Shown: positions 1 through 8,586 of the stretch, piece after piece
Position numbering within the stretch: the stretch's first letter is position 1
Layout: every line of letters begins with the position of its first letter
Origin: Labrys wisconsinensis
Lineage (GTDB): Bacteria; Pseudomonadota; Alphaproteobacteria; Rhizobiales; Labraceae
NCBI RefSeq assembly: GCF_030814995.1
Contig: NZ_JAUSVX010000004.1
Location: forward strand, 372,001 to 436,000
DNA length: 64,000 bases
Direction of reading: 5' to 3'
Notes under the pieces: model-generated
Told to the model about the DNA's origin: nothing
The model's database searches: none
Seen by the model: the letters and a program-made list of their open reading frames with translations, nothing else
Made by a program: the position numbers and the translations under genes

Positions 1-44
1 GCCATCGTCGTTCCCAGAAGCGCAATGAAGTCGCGGCGGCGCAT
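1..44 (-). CDS. Exported protein, N-terminal fragment only
   Basis: Only the first 14 codons are inside the window. They read MRRRDFIALLGTTMA, a twin-arginine-like or Sec signal start often seen on periplasmic solute-binding proteins. A good ribosome binding site (GGGAGGA) lies just upstream of the ATG. A LacI-type operator shared with the neighbouring sugar genes sits about 35 bp upstream, so this gene probably belongs to the same regulon. The function cannot be told from what is visible. Confidence 0.6.
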   Translation of the reverse strand, partial: MRRRDFIALLGTTM

Positions 45-77
45 GAAATCCTCCCGTTTGTCTGCTTTGCCTGCAGT

Positions 78-95
78 TGATATATCGATGTACCC
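78..95. promoter_or_regulatory. Putative LacI-family operator, copy 1
   Basis: The site reads TGATATATCGATGTACCC and is centred on CG at 86/87. It matches three other sites in the window (1331, 7318, 12810) with consensus TGATAnATCGwTnTAyC. CpG-centred 18-bp palindromes are typical of LacI-family operators. It lies upstream of the fragmentary exported-protein gene. That the LacI protein encoded at 4761-5792 binds here is inference. Confidence 0.6.
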
Positions 96-124
96 AATCG
101 GCTGCTTTGTAAAGGCGAGGCCTC

Positions 125-1228
125 TCAGCCGCCTTTCCCGATCCGGTCCGCCGTGTCGCGATAGACCGACCGGAGAGCCGGATCCTCGCCGTGGCGGTCG
201 GCGACGGCGCGCAGCTCCGCCGGCCCGAAGGCGGGGTGGCCCGGCGCGCCTTCCAGCGCGGCGCTCAGGCGGACCAACCGGGCGAGCACGTCGAGGGCCG
301 CCTCGACGGCCTCGCCGCGGCGCCGCAGCGCGATCAGCGGCGCGAAGAACCGTTCCCCCGGCTGCATCTTGCGCCAGAGGTCGCGGGCGACGGTGTCGAG
401 GCGGCGGGGGATGAAGCCGTTGGCGAGACGCTCCCGGCTGGTCGCGGCGTAGCGGACGAGCCCGTCGCGGTCGAGGCCGTGCTCGAGCGCCAGATGCCGC
501 TGCAGGGCATCGACGAACGGCGTCAGCTCGGCCAGCAGCGCCCCGTCGCCGAACGCCTGCGACAGCAGCGTGTCGCCGCGCGAGCGCCCGAGGATCGCCG
601 CCGCGTCCGCCAGGCTGTTCACCAGGTAGCGCTTGCGGTCGAACAGGGCGTCGATGCTCTGCGCCGCCTCGATGCCGGGGATGGTCGGGCCGGCCCGCGA
701 GGCGGCGAGCTCGCCATAGGTCTCGGTCCGGATGGTGGTGGAGGCGGGCCAGGCATTGGCGCAGATGCGGTCGACCACCGTCCGGGGGATGTGGAGGCGC
801 GCCAGGGCCTCCCCGGCGATCCCGGCCGCTATCAGGGCCTGCGTAAGCGCCTCGTCGACCGCCTCCACGTTCTCGCAGCCGAGAAGGGTGCAGGGCGCGG
901 CACGGCCGGCGCCGGCGGCGACGAGCTGGCGGGCGACGCCGGCGAGGTTCTCCTTGCGCACCGCCGTGGTCACCAGCGGCGCCTCGCCGAGCCGCCGCAT
1001 CAGCTCGGCCCGGTCCCGCTCCGGGTGCAGGGCACGGGCGATCGGCACCCGGATCTCGCGCGTCGCCCCGCCTTCCTGCATCTCCAGGCCATAGCCGCCC
1101 TGTCGGTCGAGGGCCTCGACCAGGTCGGGCAGCGGGTCGACGACGGTCACCGTCCAGCCGGCCTCGACCAGGCGCGGCACCACCAGCCCGCGGCCGAGGG
1201 CTCCTCCTCCGAAATGGATCGCCTCCAT
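125..1228 (-). CDS. Mannitol-1-phosphate 5-dehydrogenase-like polyol-phosphate dehydrogenase
   Basis: The 367-residue product starts MEAIHFGGGALGRG, the N-terminal NAD-binding glycine-rich motif of MtlD-type mannitol-1-phosphate/mannitol dehydrogenases. The C-terminal half carries the family stretch around NGFIPRRLD and DLWRKMQPGERFF. Such enzymes interconvert a polyol phosphate and a ketose phosphate in the cytoplasm using NAD(H). The ATG at 1228 is preferred because GAGGTG lies just upstream and the homologous region begins there; the frame stays open 16 codons further upstream. It is divergent from the phosphomannose isomerase gene across a LacI-type operator. The exact substrate is unknown. 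Confidence 0.75.
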   Translation of the reverse strand: MEAIHFGGGALGRGLVVPRLVEAGWTVTVVDPLPDLVEALDRQGGYGLEMQEGGATREIRVPIARALHPERDRAELMRRLGEAPLVTTAVRKENLAGVARQLVAAGAGRAAPCTLLGCENVEAVDEALTQALIAAGIAGEALARLHIPRTVVDRICANAWPASTTIRTETYGELAASRAGPTIPGIEAAQSIDALFDRKRYLVNSLADAAAILGRSRGDTLLSQAFGDGALLAELTPFVDALQRHLALEHGLDRDGLVRYAATSRERLANGFIPRRLDTVARDLWRKMQPGERFFAPLIALRRRGEAVEAALDVLARLVRLSAALEGAPGHPAFGPAELRAVADRHGEDPALRSVYRDTADRIGKGG

Positions 1229-1330
1229 CCCCACCTCGCAATCCGGCGCCGGGCCGGCGGCGGCCGCCGGCTTCACCCGCCGTCGCGGTCATTGACGAAT
1301 TGACCGGCATCGGCGAGCTTGCTACGCACA

Positions 1331-1348
1331 TGATACATCGTTCTACCA
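1331..1348. promoter_or_regulatory. Putative LacI-family operator, copy 2
   Basis: The site reads TGATACATCGTTCTACCA and lies in the 129-bp divergent gap between the polyol-phosphate dehydrogenase and the phosphomannose isomerase operon, only 9 bp before the isomerase ATG. It matches the copies at 78, 7318 and 12810. The operon it precedes encodes the LacI regulator, so autoregulation is likely. Confidence 0.6.
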
Positions 1349-1357
1349 GGAACCATC

Positions 1358-3103
1358 ATGGCCAAGAGTCGATCCTATGACAAGCGTCCTTCGGTGGTCG
1401 TGCCCGATGCCGGCCACGGCGCGGCGGTCCGCGGCTGGGCGGCGGTGGCCGAGCGGCTCGGAGCCGCGATCGGCGGGGGGGCGGCCGGCGTCCTGACGGT
1501 CGATGCCTATCCCGGCGTCGACCTCGACGAGATCGCCGCGGCCCTCGGCCGGGCGCTGCCGGACCTCGCGGTGTTCGGGGTCCGCGACGCCATGAAGGAG
1601 CCCGCCGCGATCGAGGCCATGCTGGCGCGCTTCCTCACCACCGACCGGGTGTTCGGCTACATGGCGCCCTTCCGCATGGAGGAGTTCTTCCGGCCGGAGG
1701 GGCTGGCGGCGCTGCGCGCGGCGGTGCGCGAGGCCGCCGGGCGCGGGCCGGTGGCCGTCATCGGCGTCGGCGCGGCCCTGGTCACGCCGGGCGACGTGCT
1801 GGTCCTGGCCGACATGCCGCGCTGGGAGATCCAGCTGCGCTTCCGCGCCGGCATGCCGAGCTGGACCTGCGACAATCCCGGCGAGGATTTCCTGCGCAAG
1901 TACAAGCGCGGCTTCTTCGTGGAATGGCGCACCGCGGACCGGCACAAGCTCGACCTGTTCGACCAGGCCGATTTCTTCCTCGACACGACCGTCCGCGGGG
2001 ATCCGCGCCTGGCGGCGGGCGAGGCGATGCGCGCGGCTGTCGCGGCCACGACACGCCGGCCGTTCCGCGTCGTGCCGTTCTTCGATCCCGGGGTCTGGGG
2101 CGGGCAATGGATGCGGCGGGAATTCGAGCTGCCTGCCGAGGCGCCCAACTATGCCTGGGGCTTCGACTGCGTGCCGGAAGAGAACAGCCTCCTCCTCGAT
2201 TTCGGCGGCGTCGAGGTCGAGATCCCGGCGATCAACGTGGTGCTGCGCCATCCCAAGGCCCTGCTCGGCGAGCGCGTCTTCGCGCGCTTCGGCGCCGAGT
2301 TCCCGATCCGCTTCGACTTCCTCGACACGATCGGCGGCGGCAACCTGTCGCTGCAGGTCCATCCCACGACGGACTATATCCGCCAGGCCTTCGGCATGAG
2401 CTACACCCAGGACGAAAGCTACTACATGCTGGAGGCTGGCCCCGATGCGGCCGTCTATCTCGGCCTGAAGACCGGCGTCGCGCCCGACGCCTTCTTCGCG
2501 GCGGTCGAAGAGGCGCATCGGCCGGGCGGCGAGCTCGACGTGGAGGCCTTCGTCAACCGCTGGCCGGCGCGCCGGCACGACCATTTCTCGATCCCCGCCG
2601 GCACGGTGCATTGCTCGGGCTCCGACTGCCTCGTGCTCGAGATCAGCGCCACGCCCTACATCTTCACCTTCAAGCTGTGGGACTGGGGCCGGGTCGGCCT
2701 CGACGGCGTGCCGCGGCCCCTGCACGTCGACCATGGCCGCGGGGTGCTGGACCCGGAACGGGACACGGCCTGGGTCGAGCGGACCGTGCTCGGCCAGGTG
2801 CGGCCGGTCGCCTCGGGCGAGGGCTGGCGCGAGGAGCGCACCGGCCTGCACGAGCTCGAGTTCATCGAGACGCGGCGCCACTGGTTCACCGCCCCGGTGA
2901 CGCACGAGACCGGCGGCTCGGTCCACGTCGTCAACCTGGTCGAAGGCGAGCGGGCGACGATCGAGAGCCCGACCGGCGCCTTCGCGCCCGTCCGTTTCGG
3001 CTTCGCTGAGACCGTGATCGTCCCGGCCGAGGTCGGCGCCTACCGGGTGGTGCCGGACACGGCGACGCAGCACGCCACCATCCGCGCCTCGGTGAGGCTC
3101 TGA
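1358..3103 (+). CDS. Class I (zinc) mannose-6-phosphate isomerase-like protein with long N-terminal domain
   Basis: The product has 581 residues. The C-terminal half has the zinc-binding signature of type I phosphomannose isomerases: Q333 and H335 in LQVHP, E353 in the DESYYML stretch and H418 in the PAGTVHCSG stretch. These enzymes interconvert mannose-6-phosphate and fructose-6-phosphate. Residues 1 to about 250 form an extra domain not found in short ManA proteins (about 390 residues). It contains a P-loop-free but kinase-like region (MPRWEIQ...FVEWRTADRHK), and I cannot assign its function. First gene of a three-gene operon with the dehydrogenase and the LacI regulator. Confidence 0.75.
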   Translation: MAKSRSYDKRPSVVVPDAGHGAAVRGWAAVAERLGAAIGGGAAGVLTVDAYPGVDLDEIAAALGRALPDLAVFGVRDAMKEPAAIEAMLARFLTTDRVFGYMAPFRMEEFFRPEGLAALRAAVREAAGRGPVAVIGVGAALVTPGDVLVLADMPRWEIQLRFRAGMPSWTCDNPGEDFLRKYKRGFFVEWRTADRHKLDLFDQADFFLDTTVRGDPRLAAGEAMRAAVAATTRRPFRVVPFFDPGVWGGQWMRREFELPAEAPNYAWGFDCVPEENSLLLDFGGVEVEIPAINVVLRHPKALLGERVFARFGAEFPIRFDFLDTIGGGNLSLQVHPTTDYIRQAFGMSYTQDESYYMLEAGPDAAVYLGLKTGVAPDAFFAAVEEAHRPGGELDVEAFVNRWPARRHDHFSIPAGTVHCSGSDCLVLEISATPYIFTFKLWDWGRVGLDGVPRPLHVDHGRGVLDPERDTAWVERTVLGQVRPVASGEGWREERTGLHELEFIETRRHWFTAPVTHETGGSVHVVNLVEGERATIESPTGAFAPVRFGFAETVIVPAEVGAYRVVPDTATQHATIRASVRL

Positions 3104-3104
3104 C

Positions 3105-4748
3105 ATGGGCGCGGGGCCGGCGAACCGCTGGTGGCCGCTGTCGGGGGCGGGGCTCGAGCATTTCGGCCGGGACGGCGGCTGGATCGAGGGCGAGGTCCCG
3201 AAGCCCGGCGCCGGCGATCTCCTCGCCGGGGTCGAGGCGGTGACGATCTGCGCCAGCGACGCCAAGATGGTGCGGCTCGGCGCGGACTATCCGCTGTTCG
3301 GCGGCCGCGATCTCGCGCGCGAGCCGGTCTGCCTCGGCCACGAGCTCGCCCTGCGCGTCGACGAGCCGGGCAGCGGCGTCGACCCCGGGCTGAGGCCGGG
3401 CACGCGCATCGGCGTGCAGCCCGACGTCTACAAGCACGGCCGGCGGTCCTGCATCGGCGTGACCCGGCCGGGCGGCATGGCCGATCGGATCCTGCTCGAT
3501 GCCGAGGTGCTGCAGTCCGACGACGGGCCCCTGGTCTTTCCCGTGCCGGCGCCGCTCAGCCGGGCGGCCACCGCGCTGCTCGAGCCGCTCGGCTGCATCG
3601 AAGGCGCCTTCCGGCCGTGGGGCCGCGACGCGGTGCGGCCGGGCGGGCGGCTGGTGGTGCTGTGCGCCGATCCTCGGGCGGGCTGGATGCTCGACGCTCC
3701 GCTGCCGGCCGGGACCATCGACCTCGTCGGCCTGGACGAGCCGGCCTGGCGTGCCGCCGGCGGACCGGCTACGGGCCGGATCCGCAGCCTCGGGCTCGAC
3801 GAGGCTCTCGCCGATGCCGGGCCGGTCGACGACTGCCTGGTCCTCGGCCCGGTCGATCCCCGGGCGGTCGGCCGCGTCTACGACCGTCTGGCGAGCGGCG
3901 GCACCTTCACCTGGCTCTCCCCAGTGGTGGTGGAGCCCGGGGTGCCGGCCGATCTCGCGCATTTCCACTACGGCAAGCTGACCCAGCGCGGCGCGCGCTC
4001 GCTGCGTCTCTCCGAGGCCTGGGCGCGCCCGATCCGCTGCGACTATCGCCCGGGCGGGCGGCTGCTGCTCTTCGGAGCCTCCGGCGCCATGGGCCGCATG
4101 CACCTGATGCGCGCCATCGAGGCGGCCGAGGGGCCGGCGGCGATCGTGGCGCTGGCGCGCCGGGCGGACAAACTGGCCGCGCTCGTCGCGGAGCTACGGC
4201 CTCTCGCCGAAGCCCGGCGCCTGGCGCTGCACGCCGTGGCGTCGGACGGGCCGGACTGGCAGGCCGAGCTCGCGGCGCTGGCGCCCGGCGGCTTCGACGA
4301 TGTCGTCGTCGTCGCTCCAGGGGATGAGCCGATGCGCCGGGCCATTCCCTTCCTGGCGCGGAACGGGCTCCTGATCGGCTTTGCCGGCACCCGGGCGGGC
4401 GAGGTCGTCGACCTGCCGCTCGGGCGTCTGGTGACGGACGGCATCAGCATCACCGCCAGCAGCGGCTCGACCGTGTCGGACCAGCAGGCGGTGATTCGGC
4501 GCATCCTTCAGGGAACGTTGACGCCGGAACGGCTGATCGCCGCCGTCGGCGGCTTCCCGGCCATGCGGGATGGCGTGCGCGCGGTGCTGGAAGGCCGCTT
4601 TTCCGGCAAGGTGATGATCATGCCGGCGCTCGACTGGCCTCTGATGAGCCTTGCCGAGCTGTTTGAAGCCCATCCCCAGTTGCGCTCCCTTGCCGGGCCG
4701 GGCCAATCTTGGTCAAAGGCGATCGAGGACACCGTCCTCGACGGCTGA
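3105..4748 (+). CDS. Zinc-dependent MDR dehydrogenase (L-sorbose-1-phosphate reductase-like)
   Basis: 547 residues, starting 1 nt after the isomerase stop. The medium-chain dehydrogenase order is visible: a catalytic N-terminal domain with CASDAKM and GHELALRVDEP (zinc-site Cys and His-Glu), a central region, and a Rossmann domain beginning LLLFGASGAMGRMH near residue 325. It is longer than normal ADHs (about 350 residues) and resembles the SorE-type sugar-phosphate reductases. Expected to oxidise or reduce a sugar or polyol phosphate with NAD(P)H. The substrate assignment is inference from the neighbours. Confidence 0.65.
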   Translation: MGAGPANRWWPLSGAGLEHFGRDGGWIEGEVPKPGAGDLLAGVEAVTICASDAKMVRLGADYPLFGGRDLAREPVCLGHELALRVDEPGSGVDPGLRPGTRIGVQPDVYKHGRRSCIGVTRPGGMADRILLDAEVLQSDDGPLVFPVPAPLSRAATALLEPLGCIEGAFRPWGRDAVRPGGRLVVLCADPRAGWMLDAPLPAGTIDLVGLDEPAWRAAGGPATGRIRSLGLDEALADAGPVDDCLVLGPVDPRAVGRVYDRLASGGTFTWLSPVVVEPGVPADLAHFHYGKLTQRGARSLRLSEAWARPIRCDYRPGGRLLLFGASGAMGRMHLMRAIEAAEGPAAIVALARRADKLAALVAELRPLAEARRLALHAVASDGPDWQAELAALAPGGFDDVVVVAPGDEPMRRAIPFLARNGLLIGFAGTRAGEVVDLPLGRLVTDGISITASSGSTVSDQQAVIRRILQGTLTPERLIAAVGGFPAMRDGVRAVLEGRFSGKVMIMPALDWPLMSLAELFEAHPQLRSLAGPGQSWSKAIEDTVLDG

Positions 4749-4760
4749 GCAGACGGGGAC

Positions 4761-5792
4761 ATGGCGACGTCGCGCGTCAATATCAGGGATGTTGCCATTG
4801 CGGCAGGCGTCTCCCGCGCCACGGTCTCGCAGGTCCTGCGCGGCACCGGCCGCATTTCCGACGAGACGCGCCGGCGCGTCGAAGCGGTGATGAAGCAGAT
4901 CGGCTATGTCTACAACCGCGCCGCCGCCAGCCTGCGCGCCGGACAGTCGACCACCATCGCCATCGCCGTGACCGGCCTCGGCAATCCCTTCTTCGCCGAG
5001 TTGGCCTCGCGTGCGGCGCAGGTGCTGGAGAAGGCCGGCTACGTCGCCGCCATCGTCGACACCCATGACGACCTCACCGGCCAGGCTCGGTTCCTGCGCA
5101 TGCTGCGCGAGAACATGATGGCCGGCGCCATCGTCTCCCCGGCCTCCTCCACCACCGACGCCATGGCGCGCGACTGGCAGGCCGGGGCGCCGCCGATCGT
5201 CGGCCTGCTCCGGCGCTCGATCAGCGCCGCCTTCGACTTCGTCGGCGTCGACAACGTCATCGGCATGGCGGCGGCCACGACGCATCTCATCGAGCTCGGC
5301 CACCGCACCATCGGCTTCGTCGGCGGACGCTCCGGCTCGCAATCGCGCGAGGAGCGCCTCGCGGGCTGGCGCAGCGCCCTCGCCGGCATCGGCCAGCAGG
5401 CACCGGAGGCCTGGATCGAGCCGTGCGAGGCCAGCATCACCGCCGGCTCGCAGGCCGTGACGCGGCTGATCGCGCGCTGCCCCGACCTGACCGCCGTGGT
5501 CTGCCACCAGGACATCGTCGCCTTCGGCGTCACCATCGGCCTGCGCAAGCTCGGGATCGAGCCCGGCCGGGCGGTCTCTGTGGTCGGCTTCGACGACATC
5601 GGCGCCGCCGCGGACTGGGATCCCGGCCTGACCACCATGTCGGTGACACCCGGCACGCTGGGGGCCGAGGCCGCAAGGATGCTGCTGCGCCGCATCGAGG
5701 AGCCGGATGCGCCGCTGCAGTCCATCGTGCTGCGCCCGCGCCTGGTGCAGCGGGCCTCGAGCGGGCCGCCGCTTCAGGCCTCCGCGAGGTAG
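4761..5792 (+). CDS. LacI-family transcriptional regulator
   Basis: 343 residues. The N-terminus (VNIRDVAIAAGVSRATVSQV) is a canonical LacI helix-turn-helix followed by the hinge helix (NRAAASLRAG). The rest is a periplasmic-binding-protein-like effector domain, including GVDNVIGMAAATTHLIELGH and VVGFDDIG. Third gene of the isomerase operon. Four copies of an 18-bp CpG-centred palindrome at 78, 1331, 7318 and 12810 are the obvious binding sites. It probably represses the island until a sugar or sugar phosphate binds. The 3' end overlaps the convergent kinase gene by 19 bp. Confidence 0.9.
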   Translation: MATSRVNIRDVAIAAGVSRATVSQVLRGTGRISDETRRRVEAVMKQIGYVYNRAAASLRAGQSTTIAIAVTGLGNPFFAELASRAAQVLEKAGYVAAIVDTHDDLTGQARFLRMLRENMMAGAIVSPASSTTDAMARDWQAGAPPIVGLLRRSISAAFDFVGVDNVIGMAAATTHLIELGHRTIGFVGGRSGSQSREERLAGWRSALAGIGQQAPEAWIEPCEASITAGSQAVTRLIARCPDLTAVVCHQDIVAFGVTIGLRKLGIEPGRAVSVVGFDDIGAAADWDPGLTTMSVTPGTLGAEAARMLLRRIEEPDAPLQSIVLRPRLVQRASSGPPLQASAR

Positions 5793-7288
5793 TCCCAGGC
5801 CGGCTTCAGCCGCTCGATCAGGCCGCGCCGGCGGCCCGCCAGCCGGGCATAGGCCTCGGTGTTGGCGCGATCGGGCTCGAACCGGTCGGACTGCAGCCGG
5901 ATCCGGCCCGCGGCGCTCCTGAGGTCGGGCCAGAGGCCGACGGCGACGCCCGCCGTCAACGCGGCGCCGGTCGGCGCGCTCGGCGCCGCGCCGAAGCGCT
6001 CGGCCGGCACGCCCAGCATGTCGGCCTGCATCCGGCACCACAGCGCGCTCCTGGCGCCGCCGCCCGTCAGCCGCAGCGTCTGCGGGCGCCAGCCCTCGAT
6101 ATGCTCGGCGATCGCCTCCGTGGTGTCGATGAGGTCGAAGGTGAGGCCTTCCATGACGGCCCGCCAGGCTTCGCCGCGGCCATGGGCGAGCGTCAGCCCG
6201 TGGAAGCCGCCGGAGGCATGCGGCTGCGGCGGGCAGAAGCGGCCGAGCATATAGGGCATGAAGGCAAGGCCAGCCGCGCCCGGCGGCACTGCCCCGGCAG
6301 CTTCGTCGAGCGCGGCGAAGGTCTCGGGGCCCTCGCCGCCGCCGAGCAGCTCGGCCATGCGGCGATGCACGAAGCCGCCGCCGGCGACGTAGAGGATCGC
6401 ATACCAGACATCGTCGAGGGGGCTCGCCAGCGGCTGGAAGCGCTCCTGGCCGGCATCGATCAGGCAGCGGTCGAGGCAGACGAGATAGTTGATGAAGGAG
6501 CCGTTGACCGAATAGACCTCGCCGGGCGTGAGCACGTTGGCGCCGATCAGCGAGGCGACGGTGTCGCCGATCCCAACCACCAGCGGGATGCCCGGGCTGA
6601 GGCCCGTGGCGGCGGCGACGGAACGGCCGAGGGCGCCGACCACGGAGAAGCTCGGCACCAGCGTCGGCAGCACGGCGGCCGGCAGGCCGAAGGCGCGGAC
6701 GAGGTCGTCGTCCCAGCGGCGGGCGGCGAGGTCGGCGGCGCCGTACCAGGTGAGCGTGGTGGCGTCGCAGGCCATGGCCGGCAGTGGCGCTTCCGCCAGG
6801 GAGCCGATGACGAAGCCGGCCAGCGAGGGGACGCAGGCGATGGCGTCGAAGGTGGCCGGCGAGGTGTCCCGCCACCACAGCATGCGCGGGGTGGTGAACG
6901 GCCAGGCGCCGTTGCGGGCGAAGAGCACATCTGCCGCGATCGCCTTCATCCGCTCGAGCTGGGGCCGGAAGCGGGTGTCGAGGGCCGAGGGGTACCAGGG
7001 GGTCAGCGGCGCCCCTTGGCGGTCCACCGCGATGGAGCCGGCGGTCTGGCCGCTGGCGCCGATGGCGGCGAGGCGGGAGACGGCCTCCGGCTGCCGCTCG
7101 GCGAGCTCGGCGAGCATGGCGAGGATGGCGGCGATGACGGCCGCGCCGTCCTGCTCGGCGACGCCGGCCTCCGGCATGGCCGTGCGCACCGGCCGCTCCG
7201 CCTCGGCCAGGCAGACGGCGTCCGCGTCGACGAGGCAGATCTTGATCAGGCTGGTGCCGACGTCGATGCCGAGGACCGTGGCTGACAT
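5774..7288 (-). CDS. FGGY-family carbohydrate kinase
   Basis: 504 residues. The N-terminal phosphate-binding motif GIDVGTSLIKI and the C-terminal LTGGGARSALWCRMQADMLG adenosine-binding motif define the FGGY (xylulokinase/ribulokinase) family. The kinase phosphorylates a ketose or polyol with ATP, feeding the phosphosugar dehydrogenases and isomerase nearby. The ATG at 7288 is chosen because GGGAG lies 4 nt upstream; an in-frame ATG five codons earlier is less well placed. Convergent with the LacI gene, divergent from the epimerase gene across operator copy 3. Confidence 0.85.
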   Translation of the reverse strand: MSATVLGIDVGTSLIKICLVDADAVCLAEAERPVRTAMPEAGVAEQDGAAVIAAILAMLAELAERQPEAVSRLAAIGASGQTAGSIAVDRQGAPLTPWYPSALDTRFRPQLERMKAIAADVLFARNGAWPFTTPRMLWWRDTSPATFDAIACVPSLAGFVIGSLAEAPLPAMACDATTLTWYGAADLAARRWDDDLVRAFGLPAAVLPTLVPSFSVVGALGRSVAAATGLSPGIPLVVGIGDTVASLIGANVLTPGEVYSVNGSFINYLVCLDRCLIDAGQERFQPLASPLDDVWYAILYVAGGGFVHRRMAELLGGGEGPETFAALDEAAGAVPPGAAGLAFMPYMLGRFCPPQPHASGGFHGLTLAHGRGEAWRAVMEGLTFDLIDTTEAIAEHIEGWRPQTLRLTGGGARSALWCRMQADMLGVPAERFGAAPSAPTGAALTAGVAVGLWPDLRSAAGRIRLQSDRFEPDRANTEAYARLAGRRRGLIERLKPAWDYLAEA

Positions 7289-7317
7289 AGGCTCCCGCCC
7301 CATGCTGGATCATTGTC

Positions 7318-7335
7318 TGATAGATCGTTATATCT
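7318..7335. promoter_or_regulatory. Putative LacI-family operator, copy 3
   Basis: The site reads TGATAGATCGTTATATCT, centred at 7326/7327, in the divergent gap between the FGGY kinase (start 7288) and the AGE-family epimerase (start 7409). It is almost identical to copy 4 at 12810 and could control both genes. Confidence 0.65.
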
Positions 7336-7408
7336 TGAGTATGGCAGGGCCGGGATGTCAGCGTCAATCCGGTCGCGGCGGCCCTGCCGGCACTGGGAAG
7401 GCAGGGAC

Positions 7409-8539
7409 ATGTCGCTTCGCAACTACCTCGCCTGGGTCCGGGACCAGGCCCTGCCGTTCTGGCTTCCGCGCGCGGCCGATGCCGAGGGCCTGTTCCACGA
7501 GACGCTGGCGATGGACGGGACGCCGCAGCCCGAGGCGGAGCTGCGCCTGCGCACCGGCATGCGGCAGGCCTATGTCCTCGCCCATGCCGCCGAGCTCGGC
7601 CTCGTCGACCGCGCCCCGGCCCTGGACCTCGCGGCGCGGATGATGGAGCGCCTGCGCGCTCTCGCCTGGGCGCCCGACGGCCGGCCGGGCTGGGCCGCCC
7701 GTTTCGATCGTGCCGGAGGCATCACGGATGGCCGGCGCGATCTCTACGACCATGCCTTTGCGCTGCTCGCTTTGGGGCACCTCGGCCGGGCCACCGGCGA
7801 GGCGCGCTACGCCGCCTGGATCGAGGAGACGCTGGCGGTGGTCGACGGCGCGCTGGCGGCGCCGCACGGCGGCTGGGCCGAGAGCGACCGGGGCGAGCTG
7901 CCGCGTCGGCAGAACCCGCACATGCACCTGTTCGAGGCGAGCCTCGCCCTGCACGAGACGACGGGCGAGGCCCGGCATCTGGCCCGCGCGGGCGAGATCT
8001 TCGGCCTGCTGCGCGCCCGCTTCCTCGACGAGGAGGCCGGCGTGCTGACCGAGTTCTTCGGCCCGGCCTGGGAGCGGTCGCCGCAGGTCCGCTCCGAGCG
8101 CCTGGATCCCGGCCACATGGCCGAATGGACCTGGCTGCTGCGCCGCTACGAGCGCGCCGCCCGCCGCCCCGTGGACGCGCTCTGCGGCCGCCTTTTCGAC
8201 GCCGCCGTGCGGCTGGGGCTGACAGCCGACGGCTTCCTTGTCGACGAGGTCGATATCGCCGGCCGCCCGCTGGTCGACCGCCGGCGGCTCTGGCCGCAGA
8301 CCGAATACCTCAAGGCCCTGGTCGTCCAGGGATCGGCCGGGCATCGGCCCGAGCTCCTGGAGGAGGCCGCGGCCCTGGCCGGGCGGCTCGGCAAGACCTA
8401 TCTCGCCGGCGTGCCCGCGGGCGCCTGGCGCGACGCCTTCACGCTCGACGGCCGGCCCTCGGCATCCGCCATCCCCGCCAGCACGCTCTACCATCTCTTC
8501 GCGCCGGTGCCGGAGATCCTGCGGCTCGAGGCGTCGTGA
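7409..8539 (+). CDS. AGE-family epimerase/isomerase (mannose isomerase/YihS-like)
   Basis: 376 residues from the ATG at 7409, which follows GGCAGGG; the frame is open upstream but lacks a binding site there. The (alpha/alpha)6-barrel family features are visible: RTGMRQAYVLAHAAELG, DLYDHAFALLAL, RQNPHMHLFEASLAL, DPGHMAEWTWLL and RRLWPQTEYLKA, with the conserved histidines of N-acylglucosamine 2-epimerases and mannose/sulfoquinovose isomerases. Likely interconverts an aldose and a ketose that the FGGY kinase then phosphorylates. Which sugar is not shown by the sequence. Confidence 0.8.
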   Translation: MSLRNYLAWVRDQALPFWLPRAADAEGLFHETLAMDGTPQPEAELRLRTGMRQAYVLAHAAELGLVDRAPALDLAARMMERLRALAWAPDGRPGWAARFDRAGGITDGRRDLYDHAFALLALGHLGRATGEARYAAWIEETLAVVDGALAAPHGGWAESDRGELPRRQNPHMHLFEASLALHETTGEARHLARAGEIFGLLRARFLDEEAGVLTEFFGPAWERSPQVRSERLDPGHMAEWTWLLRRYERAARRPVDALCGRLFDAAVRLGLTADGFLVDEVDIAGRPLVDRRRLWPQTEYLKALVVQGSAGHRPELLEEAAALAGRLGKTYLAGVPAGAWRDAFTLDGRPSASAIPASTLYHLFAPVPEILRLEAS

Positions 8540-8586
8540 GCCGCCTCAGGGGGGACGCCGCTTCGGGGGGCGTGAGCCGCCTCAGG
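8535..8586. repeat. 16-bp direct duplication at a convergent gene junction
   Basis: CGTGAGCCGCCTCAGG occurs at 8535-8550 and again at 8571-8586, exactly 36 bp apart. The first copy contains the stop codon of the epimerase gene and the second contains the stop codon of the convergent permease gene. The second copy extends into a small palindrome (CCGCCTCAGGCGG, 8577-8589) that could act as a weak bidirectional terminator. Confidence 0.5.

Noticed and set aside
4713-7367. An 884-codon minus-strand open frame across the LacI and kinase genes
   Set aside because: It covers the kinase in a wrong frame and the LacI gene in antisense; the real genes carry clear motifs.
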